DNA of 64,000 bases, taken from assembly GCF_008033235.1 (NCBI RefSeq), contig NZ_CP042432.1, positions 62,001 to 126,000 on the forward strand, read 5' to 3'. Origin of the DNA: Anseongella ginsenosidimutans (GTDB lineage Bacteria > Bacteroidota > Bacteroidia > Sphingobacteriales > Sphingobacteriaceae). The notes under the pieces are model-generated. The model was not told the origin of the DNA. It was given only the letters and a program-made list of their open reading frames with translations, and did not search any database. The position numbers were made by a program, and so were the translations under genes. Positions 8,897-17,128 of this stretch are shown one piece after another (position 1 is the stretch's first letter; each line of letters starts with the position of its first letter).

Positions 8897-11635
8897 TCAG
8901 AACACCGAATCGTAGGTTAGCGAGAGGTAATAAACGGCCCCCACCGCAGGATTTCCGAAGGAAGTAAAGTAATACCGGTTAAAAATATTCGAGCCTCCCA
9001 GTTTTACTGTCACGTCCGTTTCCGGAACAGTATAATTCACCTGGGCGTCAAGCGCGCCGAAAGCCGGTACTTCCCCGGCCGAAAAAGTGGAATTCCAGTG
9101 AAAGGTGTCCTGCCAGCGGTAAGCAAGCCTGAACCCGATATTCCTGTACAGGTTCTGCCTGCCCAGGTTCAGGTTGAAACGGTATTTGGGCGTATTAAAA
9201 TCGTTGTAAAGCCCTTCCGCTTTTTCCGTGATCGTATTAAAGGACACATTGCCGCCCAGGCGCCAGCCGCGGAGTGAATAGTCCAGCCCCAGCGCCCAGC
9301 CCTGGGTAACCACATCCGAGGGATTGTTCACCACCGTTGAAAATATGCTCGCATTTCCCAGTTCCATCGGCGTTCCGTCCGGGCTCTGCAGGAGTACCAG
9401 CGCAGAAATGAAATCATTGTAAATGTTATAATAATAATAGGCGTCGACAAGAAGCTTCTTATTGATAAGCCCCCGGTAGCCAATCTCGTAGGCCTGAACC
9501 CTCTCCGGCTTGAAGGAACGGAAGGTATACTGTTCCAGGTCCGCGGGGTTGCCGCTTTGCTGAAAGCGCTGCACACTTTCCTGCGTATAGCCCTTATTCT
9601 CATACAGGTTATATTTCCCCAGTAACTCCGGCAAGCCGCCTATCAGGCGGGTATTAGCGCGCACGAGCAGGTCAATATATTGATTCTGCGTAGTAGGGTT
9701 ACGGAACCCGGTTTGCCAGGAAAGGCGGATATTATTTTCCGGCGTCACGGTAACGACTGCAGAAAGGCGGGGGGTAAACCGTCCTTCAAAATTCTCGTTC
9801 TTATCGTAACGCAGCGAGCCGGTGAATTTCAGGCGCTCTTCCAGGACTTTCTTGCTCACCTGCAGGTAGGCCCCGTATTCGCTGATCCCGATATCCCTGT
9901 CCGCGTCGTCGAAAATAGTTCCGTCGGATCGCAGGGCATAGCGGCGGTAAGATGCCCCGGCGAGCAGTTCCACCACGCGGATATGGCCGGAGAAATTGTA
10001 CATTCCCTCGTAGTGATACAAGTTCGTTTTATCGTTGAACTTAGCGCCGTTCCTGTCCGCACCAAACCCGATGTAGCGGCTTGTAATCTCTTCTTTAGCC
10101 TGTTCAAATTCCCCGCTTCCCGGTTCATACCTTTCCTGGTCCGCAAAGGCCCTGGCGGCTGCGTGCGCCTGCATATCATCAGCGCCGGCGCCTTTGGCCG
10201 TCAAGAATGCGCCCACATATTCAGGGAACCACTGCTGGCTGGGCTTCCAGGTTTCATTCAGAATGCTTCCAAGGGCCGTGGCATTATAGGAATCGCCGGA
10301 GCGCTCCTGCGTGGTATAGGCCCGCAGGAAAAAGTTCCGGCCTCTCAGCTCTGCTTTATACTGGGTCATGATGAAATCTCTCAGCGAATAGCGGTCGGCC
10401 CCCGTATAAACACTGGTACCGCTACCCCGGTTGACCTGCAGAATGCCTTCCAATTCGCTGGTAAAGCGATAATGAAGGGCGCCTCCCAGCTTCAGGTTCC
10501 TGGTGGCATAATCTACCAGGTTTTCTTCCCGGTAACCTGTGCGGGAAACCAGCTGATCGGGAACGAGCGCTACGGCAGCCCCTGGGATCAGCGACATCGC
10601 AGCCATTTGCTGCGCTACCTGCCGGATATTGGTATTGATCTCATCTCCATAGCTGTTTACGCCGTCGTAGTTAGGGTCATCGGCATGGGACGCACCGGGT
10701 TTGGCCTGCACGTTGAGCCGGTCAAAATTCGTGTAATTTTCGGCCTCCCAGTCATTGGCCTGCAGATAGGCGGCGTTGATCTTAAAGGCAAATTTCCCCA
10801 TTGCCCTCGCATAACGAAAGGCCAGGTCCGGTATAAAACCGGCGGAAGAACGCTGCTCCTTTCCCACATGGTTTAGCCCCGCTTTCAGCTGCAGGCTCAG
10901 CCCCTGGTAATCGAAAGGGCTTTTGCTGTTCATCAGCAGCGTCCCGTTGATGCCGCCTGCGCCATACAAGGCCGATGCCGCGCCCGGTAACAGCTCTACG
11001 CTTCCCGCGTCAAGCTCCGTCATTCCAATCATATTGCCCACCGAAAAATTCAGTCCCGGCGCCTGGTTGTCCATTCCGTCAATGAACTGGTTAAAACGGG
11101 TATTTCCGTTCGAGTTAAACCCTCTGGTAGATACGGAACGGAAGGTAAGGCTCTGAATGCTGGACTCCACTCCTTTCAGGTGGGGCAAAGCGTCATAAAA
11201 GCCGGGGGCGGCTACTGCTCTTATCGCCGCCGCATTCATCTTTTCAATAGAAACCGGAGATTCTAGGATGTTTTCTTCCATCCTGGATGCCGCGACCACG
11301 ATTTCACGGCCAAGGATGGAGGTGGCCTGCAAAGTGATCTCCATTCCCGTTCTGTTCCCCTGCACAGTCACTTCCTTTAAAGTATAACCAATATGACTGA
11401 ATACCAGGGTAAATGGGGGAGTTATATCTGCAGTGAGTTCAAATTCACCGTTCCCGCCGGTGGTGGTTCCGAGTGGCCGGCCCTTCACGATAACACTTAC
11501 ATCCTGCAGGGGGGCGGCAGTTTCAGCGTCCAGCACATGGCCGGAGACAACGGTTTCGTCCTGAGCAGACACCTCTGAAGAGGAAACCGCGGTTAAAAAA
11601 GCAGCAAGTGCCAGCTGCTTACAGATCCTTTTCAT
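8897..11635 (-). CDS. TonB-dependent outer-membrane receptor with carboxypeptidase-like domain
   Basis: A 912-residue outer-membrane transporter. A signal peptide (about 1-24) is followed by a CarboxypepD_reg-like domain (about 30-115, VSGHVLDAETAAPLQDVSVIVKG). Next is a plug domain (about 125-235, with AASALYGAGGINGTLLMNSK), then a 22-strand barrel ending in an aromatic F residue. It imports a substrate using TonB energy. There is no SusD-like partner beside it, so it is not a classical glycan-uptake pair, and siderophore, peptide or vitamin uptake are equally possible. It lies divergently from the penicillin-acylase family gene with about 75 bases between the two start codons. Confidence 0.9.
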   Translation of the reverse strand: MKRICKQLALAAFLTAVSSSEVSAQDETVVSGHVLDAETAAPLQDVSVIVKGRPLGTTTGGNGEFELTADITPPFTLVFSHIGYTLKEVTVQGNRTGMEITLQATSILGREIVVAASRMEENILESPVSIEKMNAAAIRAVAAPGFYDALPHLKGVESSIQSLTFRSVSTRGFNSNGNTRFNQFIDGMDNQAPGLNFSVGNMIGMTELDAGSVELLPGAASALYGAGGINGTLLMNSKSPFDYQGLSLQLKAGLNHVGKEQRSSAGFIPDLAFRYARAMGKFAFKINAAYLQANDWEAENYTNFDRLNVQAKPGASHADDPNYDGVNSYGDEINTNIRQVAQQMAAMSLIPGAAVALVPDQLVSRTGYREENLVDYATRNLKLGGALHYRFTSELEGILQVNRGSGTSVYTGADRYSLRDFIMTQYKAELRGRNFFLRAYTTQERSGDSYNATALGSILNETWKPSQQWFPEYVGAFLTAKGAGADDMQAHAAARAFADQERYEPGSGEFEQAKEEITSRYIGFGADRNGAKFNDKTNLYHYEGMYNFSGHIRVVELLAGASYRRYALRSDGTIFDDADRDIGISEYGAYLQVSKKVLEERLKFTGSLRYDKNENFEGRFTPRLSAVVTVTPENNIRLSWQTGFRNPTTQNQYIDLLVRANTRLIGGLPELLGKYNLYENKGYTQESVQRFQQSGNPADLEQYTFRSFKPERVQAYEIGYRGLINKKLLVDAYYYYNIYNDFISALVLLQSPDGTPMELGNASIFSTVVNNPSDVVTQGWALGLDYSLRGWRLGGNVSFNTITEKAEGLYNDFNTPKYRFNLNLGRQNLYRNIGFRLAYRWQDTFHWNSTFSAGEVPAFGALDAQVNYTVPETDVTVKLGGSNIFNRYYFTSFGNPAVGAVYYLSLTYDSVF

Positions 11636-11709
11636 AATAATGGATTTCAGTTAAAGTAAAGTTAATGATAATAATATTCTTCGTTTGCTTTTTATGTTAT
11701 ATTAGAGGC

Positions 11710-14151
11710 ATGAAGTCCTTAAAAGGCATTGCGGCTATCGTACTGGCCGGTCTGTTGTTTGCTGTTCTGCAGATAAAGATCGGAAGCGCTCCGCCGGTTG
11801 GAAACTTCCTCGATCCTTTTACCGGTTTCTGGCAAAATGCGGAGAACGGCGAGCCCAGGGATATAGAATTTAACCTGGATGAACTGGAAGGAAAGGTCAG
11901 CATTTTATATGACACCAGCCGGGTACCCCATATTTTCGCGGAAAACGATAAAGACCTCTATTTTGCCCAGGGATATATAACGGCCAGGGATCGTCTCTGG
12001 CAAATGGAATTCCAGACCATGGCCGCGGCCGGAAGAATCTCGGAGATTGTCGGCCCCGTAGCCGTGAACTTTGATCTGTACCAGCGCCGCATGGGAATGG
12101 TGTACGGAGCCCGGCAATCCCTGGACGTCATGATGTCCGACCCCCGCACTAAAACGATCATTGAAGCCTACACCCGCGGCATCAATGCGTATATCAGCGG
12201 CCTGCAGCCCAGGGATTATCCATTCGAATATAAATTGCTGGGTTACGCTCCCGAAAAATGGACCCCGCTTAAATGCGCGCTGCTGCTGAAGCAAATGACT
12301 AAAACCCTGAACGGGGGCTCCGATGATTATTATCTCAGCAATATTTTGGCTAAATACAACAAGGATATAGTTTATAACCTTTTTCCTGACCGGCCTTTCA
12401 GGGCCAGCCCTGTAATACCGGCGGGAACCGCATGGGATTTCCAGCCGCTTCCGCTCCCTGAACCCCCTAAGGAGGCAGATCCCAAAGCGTTGAGCAGCCT
12501 GGAAGTCAATGGCTATTGGCGCCCCGAAAGAAGCGTACCGGGTATCGGGAGCAATAACTGGGCAATCTCAGGCAGCAAAACAGCATCCGGCCATCCCATT
12601 CTTGCTAATGACCCGCACCTGAACCTTACCCTGCCTTCCCTATGGTACCAGGTGCAATTGAGCAGTCCCGGGGTAAACGTCTGCGGGGTTTCGCTTCCCG
12701 GAGCCCCGGGGGTGATCATCGGCTTTAACCGCAGCATCGCCTGGGGAGTTACCAATGTAGACCCGGATGTACTGGACTTTTACCGTATCCGGTTTAAAGA
12801 TGAAGAAAAAAATGAATACTGGCTGGACAGCGCCTGGATTCCGCTGGAAAAAAAAGTGGAAACGGTAAAGGTACGGGGAGCGGAAGAAGTCAGGGACACG
12901 GTTTTATATACCCGTTTCGGCCCGGTTGTGTATGAAGAAGGCGAAACGCCTTTCGAACAATCGGTTCCGCAGGGATACGCGGCCAAATGGATCGCTCACG
13001 AAGGCGGAAACGAAGTATTGACCTTCTACGAGCTGAACAGGGCCGAAAATTACGAGGAATATGTGATGGCTTTACGTCATTACGTAGCCCCCGCGCAGAA
13101 TTTTGTTTTTGCCAGCGCCGGAAATGACATTGCCATGTGGGTCAACGGCAAATTTCCGCTCAAATGGAAAAACCAGGGCAAATTCCTCCTTGACGGAACG
13201 CGCTCATCCAATGACTGGCAGGGATGGATCCCCCATGCGCATAATCCGCATGTAAAAGATCCGCCCAGGGGCTTCGTAAGTTCCGCGAACCAGTTCAGCG
13301 CGGACACAAGTTATCCATACTACCTGAACTGGGAATATACACAGCCCGGCCGGGCTATCCGGATCAATGAACTGCTGGCGGGAATGCAGAAGGCTACTAC
13401 AGACAGCATTCGCCTGATGCAAAGCGACAGTTATAAAAAGCTGGCGGAATGGGCGTTGCCGGCCATGCTGCAAGCGCTGGACACAACTTCCCTTAAGGCG
13501 GAAGAAAACAAGGCACGGCTGGAGCTTTTAGCCTGGGATTATCGTAACGCTGCTGCCGAAATAGCGCCCTCCCTATTCGAAATATGGTGGGAATTCCTGG
13601 AAAAGGCGATCTGGGGCGACGAATTTGCCAAGGCCGGAGAACGTCCCATGCGTTATCCCGGCCATGACCGCAGCATCCACCTACTGAACCGGGAAAAGGA
13701 GGCCCGCTGGTTTGATAATGTAAACACTGCTGCGAAGGAGGGCCTGCGCGATGCAGCTACCCAAAGTTTCCGCAAAACCATCGACTCGCTGCAGCAGACA
13801 TACGGACAAATGGGTGAAGCATGGCAATGGGGCAATGTAAAAGGCACCCATATAGCACATATCCTGGGGCAGGACGCGCTGGGTTCGGAAAAGCTCTTGA
13901 TGGGCGGCGGTAAAGGCACCATAAATGCGCTGAATGATCATAACGGCCCTTCCTGGCGCATGGTGGTGGAAATGGGCGACACGATCAATGCTTACGGGAT
14001 CTACCCCGGCGGGCAATCGGGAAATCCCGGCAGCCCCTGGTACGACAACATGATAGAGACATGGAGGCAGGGGAAACTGCATAAACTTGTTTTTCTCACA
14101 GAGCCCGATGAAGACGATCCCGGAATCGTTTCAACAATGACATTGCAATGA
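11710..14151 (+). CDS. Penicillin acylase family protein (Ntn hydrolase)
   Basis: An 813-residue precursor. An N-terminal hydrophobic segment (MKSLKGIAAIVLAGLLFAVLQ) directs export. The alpha-chain region runs to about residue 280. The nucleophile motif GSNNW follows, with Ser at 281, which after autocatalytic cleavage would be the N-terminus of the beta chain. Family members hydrolyse amide bonds of penicillins, acyl-homoserine lactones or other acylated compounds, and substrate cannot be told from sequence. An in-frame start 45 bases upstream (11665) would add an implausible hydrophobic extension, so ATG 11710 is chosen. The gene overlaps the next one by an ATGA, so the two are translationally coupled. 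Confidence 0.9.
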   Translation: MKSLKGIAAIVLAGLLFAVLQIKIGSAPPVGNFLDPFTGFWQNAENGEPRDIEFNLDELEGKVSILYDTSRVPHIFAENDKDLYFAQGYITARDRLWQMEFQTMAAAGRISEIVGPVAVNFDLYQRRMGMVYGARQSLDVMMSDPRTKTIIEAYTRGINAYISGLQPRDYPFEYKLLGYAPEKWTPLKCALLLKQMTKTLNGGSDDYYLSNILAKYNKDIVYNLFPDRPFRASPVIPAGTAWDFQPLPLPEPPKEADPKALSSLEVNGYWRPERSVPGIGSNNWAISGSKTASGHPILANDPHLNLTLPSLWYQVQLSSPGVNVCGVSLPGAPGVIIGFNRSIAWGVTNVDPDVLDFYRIRFKDEEKNEYWLDSAWIPLEKKVETVKVRGAEEVRDTVLYTRFGPVVYEEGETPFEQSVPQGYAAKWIAHEGGNEVLTFYELNRAENYEEYVMALRHYVAPAQNFVFASAGNDIAMWVNGKFPLKWKNQGKFLLDGTRSSNDWQGWIPHAHNPHVKDPPRGFVSSANQFSADTSYPYYLNWEYTQPGRAIRINELLAGMQKATTDSIRLMQSDSYKKLAEWALPAMLQALDTTSLKAEENKARLELLAWDYRNAAAEIAPSLFEIWWEFLEKAIWGDEFAKAGERPMRYPGHDRSIHLLNREKEARWFDNVNTAAKEGLRDAATQSFRKTIDSLQQTYGQMGEAWQWGNVKGTHIAHILGQDALGSEKLLMGGGKGTINALNDHNGPSWRMVVEMGDTINAYGIYPGGQSGNPGSPWYDNMIETWRQGKLHKLVFLTEPDEDDPGIVSTMTLQ

Positions 14152-14489
14152 GATTATTTTCCCTCATACTATTTACCTCCCTGCTGCTACAACTGTGGAT
14201 GCCCTGGTGGACCATCATGGCCGTTCCCTTTGTTTTTTGCCTCTGGAAATGCCGCACACCCGGCAGGGCATTTCTGATGAGTTTCCTGGCTGTTTTCCTT
14301 TTATGGGGTTTGGCCAGCCTGTTCATCCATATCCGCTCCGGAGGCATACTCAGCGAGCGGGTAAGCATTCTGCTTGGCATAGGCAATCCCCTGCTGCTTA
14401 TCCTTATTACCGCATTTACAGGCGGACTTGCCGCTGGTTTAGCGGGCTGGGCCGGATGGGAATGCCGTAAATTATTCCGCCAGCGGTAA
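14148..14489 (+). CDS. Small integral membrane protein of unknown function
   Basis: A 113-residue very hydrophobic protein with about four predicted membrane segments (roughly 3-20, 20-35, 42-60 and 75-105) and a basic C-terminus (CRKLFRQR). I do not recognise a family. Its start codon overlaps the stop of the penicillin-acylase family gene (ATGA), which suggests co-expression and possibly a membrane partner role, but this is inference from position only. Confidence 0.7.
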   Translation: MRLFSLILFTSLLLQLWMPWWTIMAVPFVFCLWKCRTPGRAFLMSFLAVFLLWGLASLFIHIRSGGILSERVSILLGIGNPLLLILITAFTGGLAAGLAGWAGWECRKLFRQR

Positions 14490-14538
14490 AGTACAGCGTT
14501 TAAGCCCTGAAATCAAGAATTATTCCGGAACTGCGCCT

Positions 14539-14546
14539 TATCTTTG
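14539..14546 (+). promoter_or_regulatory. Candidate Bacteroidota -7 promoter element
   Basis: TATCTTTG matches the Bacteroidota -7 consensus TAnnTTTG. It ends only four bases before the GTG start codon at 14551, so transcription from it would give a nearly leaderless mRNA. No convincing TTG -33 box lies 19-21 bases upstream, so the site is only a candidate. Confidence 0.4.
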
Positions 14547-14550
14547 CAGG

Positions 14551-15531
14551 GTGATTACAGCTTCCGGCATCTTTGGTATTTCTTCCGCCCGGGAATTCAG
14601 GGAAAAAGCCCTGGACATCTTCCGGTATCAGGCACGGGCCAACCCGGTATATCGTGAATTTACCGGCTTGCTGGGGATTGACCCCGAGAAAACGAACAGT
14701 TTGGAAGCTATCCCTTTTTTACCGATCGGCTTTTTCAAGACGCACCGGGTAATTACTGAAAAGCACCGGGAAGAGATGATCTTTACCAGTTCAGGAACTA
14801 CCGGCGCAGCGGCCAGCCGCCACCTGGTAGCTAAGCTGGAGGTTTACAGGGAAAGTTTCCGGAAAGGATTTGAGTATTTCTATGGAAATATTCCGCATTA
14901 CCGTATTCTCGCTTTGCTGCCCGGTTACCTTGAACGAAGCGGATCCTCCCTGGTGCTTATGGCGGACGAATTAATAAAGTTAAGCGGCCACCCTGAAAGC
15001 GGTTTCTTCCTTCACGATCACGATCATTTGCTAAAGACGCTGCTTGACCTGGAAGAAAAACAGCTCCCTGCGCTGCTGATCGGTGTATCCCATGCCTTAC
15101 TTGACTTTGCGGAAAAACACCGGCTTCAGTTAAAGCATACCATTATTATGGAAACCGGTGGCATGAAAGGCAGAAGGAAGGAGCTGGTCAGGGAGGAGTT
15201 GCACGGGATCCTTAAAGAGCGCCTGGGCGTTTCGGCTATTCATTCGGAATACGGGATGACCGAACTGCTTTCCCAGGCTTATTCCCGGGGGAAAGGGCGT
15301 TTTGCATGCCCTCCCTGGATGCAAATCAGCATCCGGGAACTGAACGACCCTTTCACAATGGTTTCGCAGGGGCGCACCGGCGCCATCAATATCATTGACC
15401 TGGCCAATATTTATTCCTGTTCGTTTATTGCCACGGACGACCTGGGGAAAATTCACCCGGACGGCTCTTTCGAGGTGCTGGGCCGCTTTGACAACAGCGA
15501 TATCCGGGGCTGTAACCTTTTGATAAACTGA
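14551..15531 (+). CDS. LuxE-like acyl-protein synthetase / adenylate-forming family protein
   Basis: A 326-residue protein resembling LuxE acyl-protein synthetases and the phenylacetate-CoA ligase branch of adenylating enzymes. Visible features are the phosphate-loop-like FTSSGTTGAAASRH at about 85-98, the SEYGMTELLSQAYS block near 230 (adenylate-forming motif A5-like) and an ATDDLGKI stretch near 297 (A7-like). It is shorter than full acyl-CoA ligases and lacks their mobile C-terminal domain. Family members activate a fatty or aromatic acid with ATP. No luciferase or reductase genes are nearby, so bioluminescence is not implied; proteins of this type occur alone in many Bacteroidota. Translation seems to start at GTG 14551, since no ATG lies close by. 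Confidence 0.72.
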   Translation: MITASGIFGISSAREFREKALDIFRYQARANPVYREFTGLLGIDPEKTNSLEAIPFLPIGFFKTHRVITEKHREEMIFTSSGTTGAAASRHLVAKLEVYRESFRKGFEYFYGNIPHYRILALLPGYLERSGSSLVLMADELIKLSGHPESGFFLHDHDHLLKTLLDLEEKQLPALLIGVSHALLDFAEKHRLQLKHTIIMETGGMKGRRKELVREELHGILKERLGVSAIHSEYGMTELLSQAYSRGKGRFACPPWMQISIRELNDPFTMVSQGRTGAINIIDLANIYSCSFIATDDLGKIHPDGSFEVLGRFDNSDIRGCNLLIN

Positions 15532-15593
15532 CCGCATTAAAGGGCAACCTGTAAAATCTCCCTGCAGGAACTCCCCTGGCGTCAATAAAATAA

Positions 15594-16987
15594 TTAAGCG
15601 TTCTTCTCTCTCATATTCTTTGCATCCCAGTGGACTACCCTGTTATTGAAGTAGCTTTCATTACAAGCCAGGGCCGGGCCGGCCGCGCGAAGGCCAAAGG
15701 CGGCATCTTCCACCACAGGTTTCTCCGTACGAACCGATTCAAAGAAATTCACAAAATGATCGTAGCGGTCATCGTACCCTTCGGGAGCGGCAAACTGGAT
15801 ATCTTCCGGCTGGGCCACCTTGCGGCTTTCCGGCGGATATTTTTTATCGTATTGTGCCACAAAGGATTTCTTTACGTCGTCGGGGAAGGTCCCGTACAAA
15901 TCCCACCCCCGTAGCCCGGCGCTTCCGGAAGCAGGTGCTTTTTCAGGACGAAATCATTCCAGCCCAGGTTGATCACCCCTTCCGTACCCACGATCCGGGT
16001 ACGCTGCCCGCCGCCTGAACCGTCCGCAAAGTTGACCCGGAGCTGCACCTGGAAGGCGGCATGGTGGTCGGTTTTAGGATATTCCAGGATGGCCGTCATC
16101 ACGTCGGGCACATCGCGGCCATCCTTCCAGTAACTCAAATCGCCGGTAGCAAAGATCCGTTCCGGGCCCAGCGCCCCCGTAATAAAATGATATCCTGAAA
16201 TAAGGTGAACGAAGAGGTCGCCGGCCACGCCGGTGCCGTAATCCCTGTAATTCCTCCAGCGGAAAAACCGCTTAGCATCGTAAGCATGCGCCGGGGCATC
16301 TCCTACATAACGCTGCCAGTCAACCGTTTCAGGGGAGGCATCCGGCGGGATGGAATATTGCCAGGCGCCTATTGCGTCATGGCGGTCGTAAAAACCTTCG
16401 ATAATATTAATATCCCCGATTTCTCCCTGCCGGAACAATTCCTGTGCTTTAGCAAAGGCAACGCTGCTGACACGCTGGCTGCCCACCTGGAATGCCTTGC
16501 CGGACGCTCTGGCCGCTTCTATAACGGCATGGCCCTCGTCCAGGTGCTGCACCATGGGCTTTTCGCAGTATACGTGCTTTCCCGCCTGCAAAGCATCGAT
16601 GGAAATATGATCGTGCCAGTGGTCCGGCACCGCGATGATCACCGCATCCACGTCTTTCCGGTCCAGGATTTGCTTATAATCCCGCGTAGTGAATATTTTA
16701 CTGCCATATACCTCTTTTGCATGCTCCAGGTGCCCGTCATAAAGGTCGCAAACGCCGATGAGTTCTACCCCCGGTACTTTCATTGCCGTTTCCAGGTCTC
16801 CGAAACCCATGATGCCCATACCAATGCAGGCAATCCGGACTTTTTCCTGCGAAGTAACTTTTGCTGCCGGAGTCAGCACTTCCCTGCGGGCGGTACAGGC
16901 CACATTGCCCAAAGACCCCGTTGCCACCAATGCGGAAGCCCCGCTTAACTGCTTCAGAAATTTCCTTCTGTCGTTCTTAAATGCCAT
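15594..16987 (-). CDS. Gfo/Idh/MocA family oxidoreductase, Tat-exported, frameshifted in this sequence
   Basis: Two overlapping frames (15872-16987 and 15594-15899) make one 464-residue protein once a base is added to the C run at 15906-15910. The joined text reads GYGGWDLYGTFPDD, where the uncorrected frame ends in CTGPSPTT. The N-terminus carries a twin-arginine signal (DRRKFLKQL, residues 6-14) followed by a possible lipobox (GNVAC31). The Rossmann motif IGMGIMG (55-61) and the EKP motif of the family follow. Such secreted Gfo/Idh/MocA proteins are common in Bacteroidota and are thought to act on sugars or glycosides in the periplasm. The precise substrate is unknown. The gene is divergent from the HTCS at 17129. 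Confidence 0.85.
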
Positions 16988-17097
16988 TTCTGCCCGATTT
17001 AAGTATTGTTTGATTTGAACCCGCTAATAATACAAAAAGCCCATGTCTATTGCAAATTCTCCCCTTATAACCATCCGCTCCTTTAGCTGATTTTTCC

Positions 17098-17124
17098 TAA
17101 CTTAGTATGGCCATCACTAAGTTA
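17098..17124. promoter_or_regulatory. Perfect 9-bp inverted repeat just upstream of the HTCS start
   Basis: TAACTTAGT (17098-17106) and ACTAAGTTA (17116-17124) flank a 9-base spacer that itself contains the palindrome ATGGCCAT. The right arm ends four bases before the GTG start codon. It could be an autoregulatory operator or an RNA hairpin that hides the ribosome site. It falls in the HTCS-oxidoreductase divergent region. Confidence 0.6.
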
Positions 17125-17128
17125 AAGG

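Noticed and set aside
9680-10876. 398-residue open frame on the plus strand
   Set aside because: It lies entirely antisense to the well-supported TonB receptor barrel and its translation shows no domain or codon pattern of a real gene.
14551-15531. Bioluminescence operon
   Set aside because: Only a LuxE-like protein is present; no luxA/B, luxC or luxD relatives are near.
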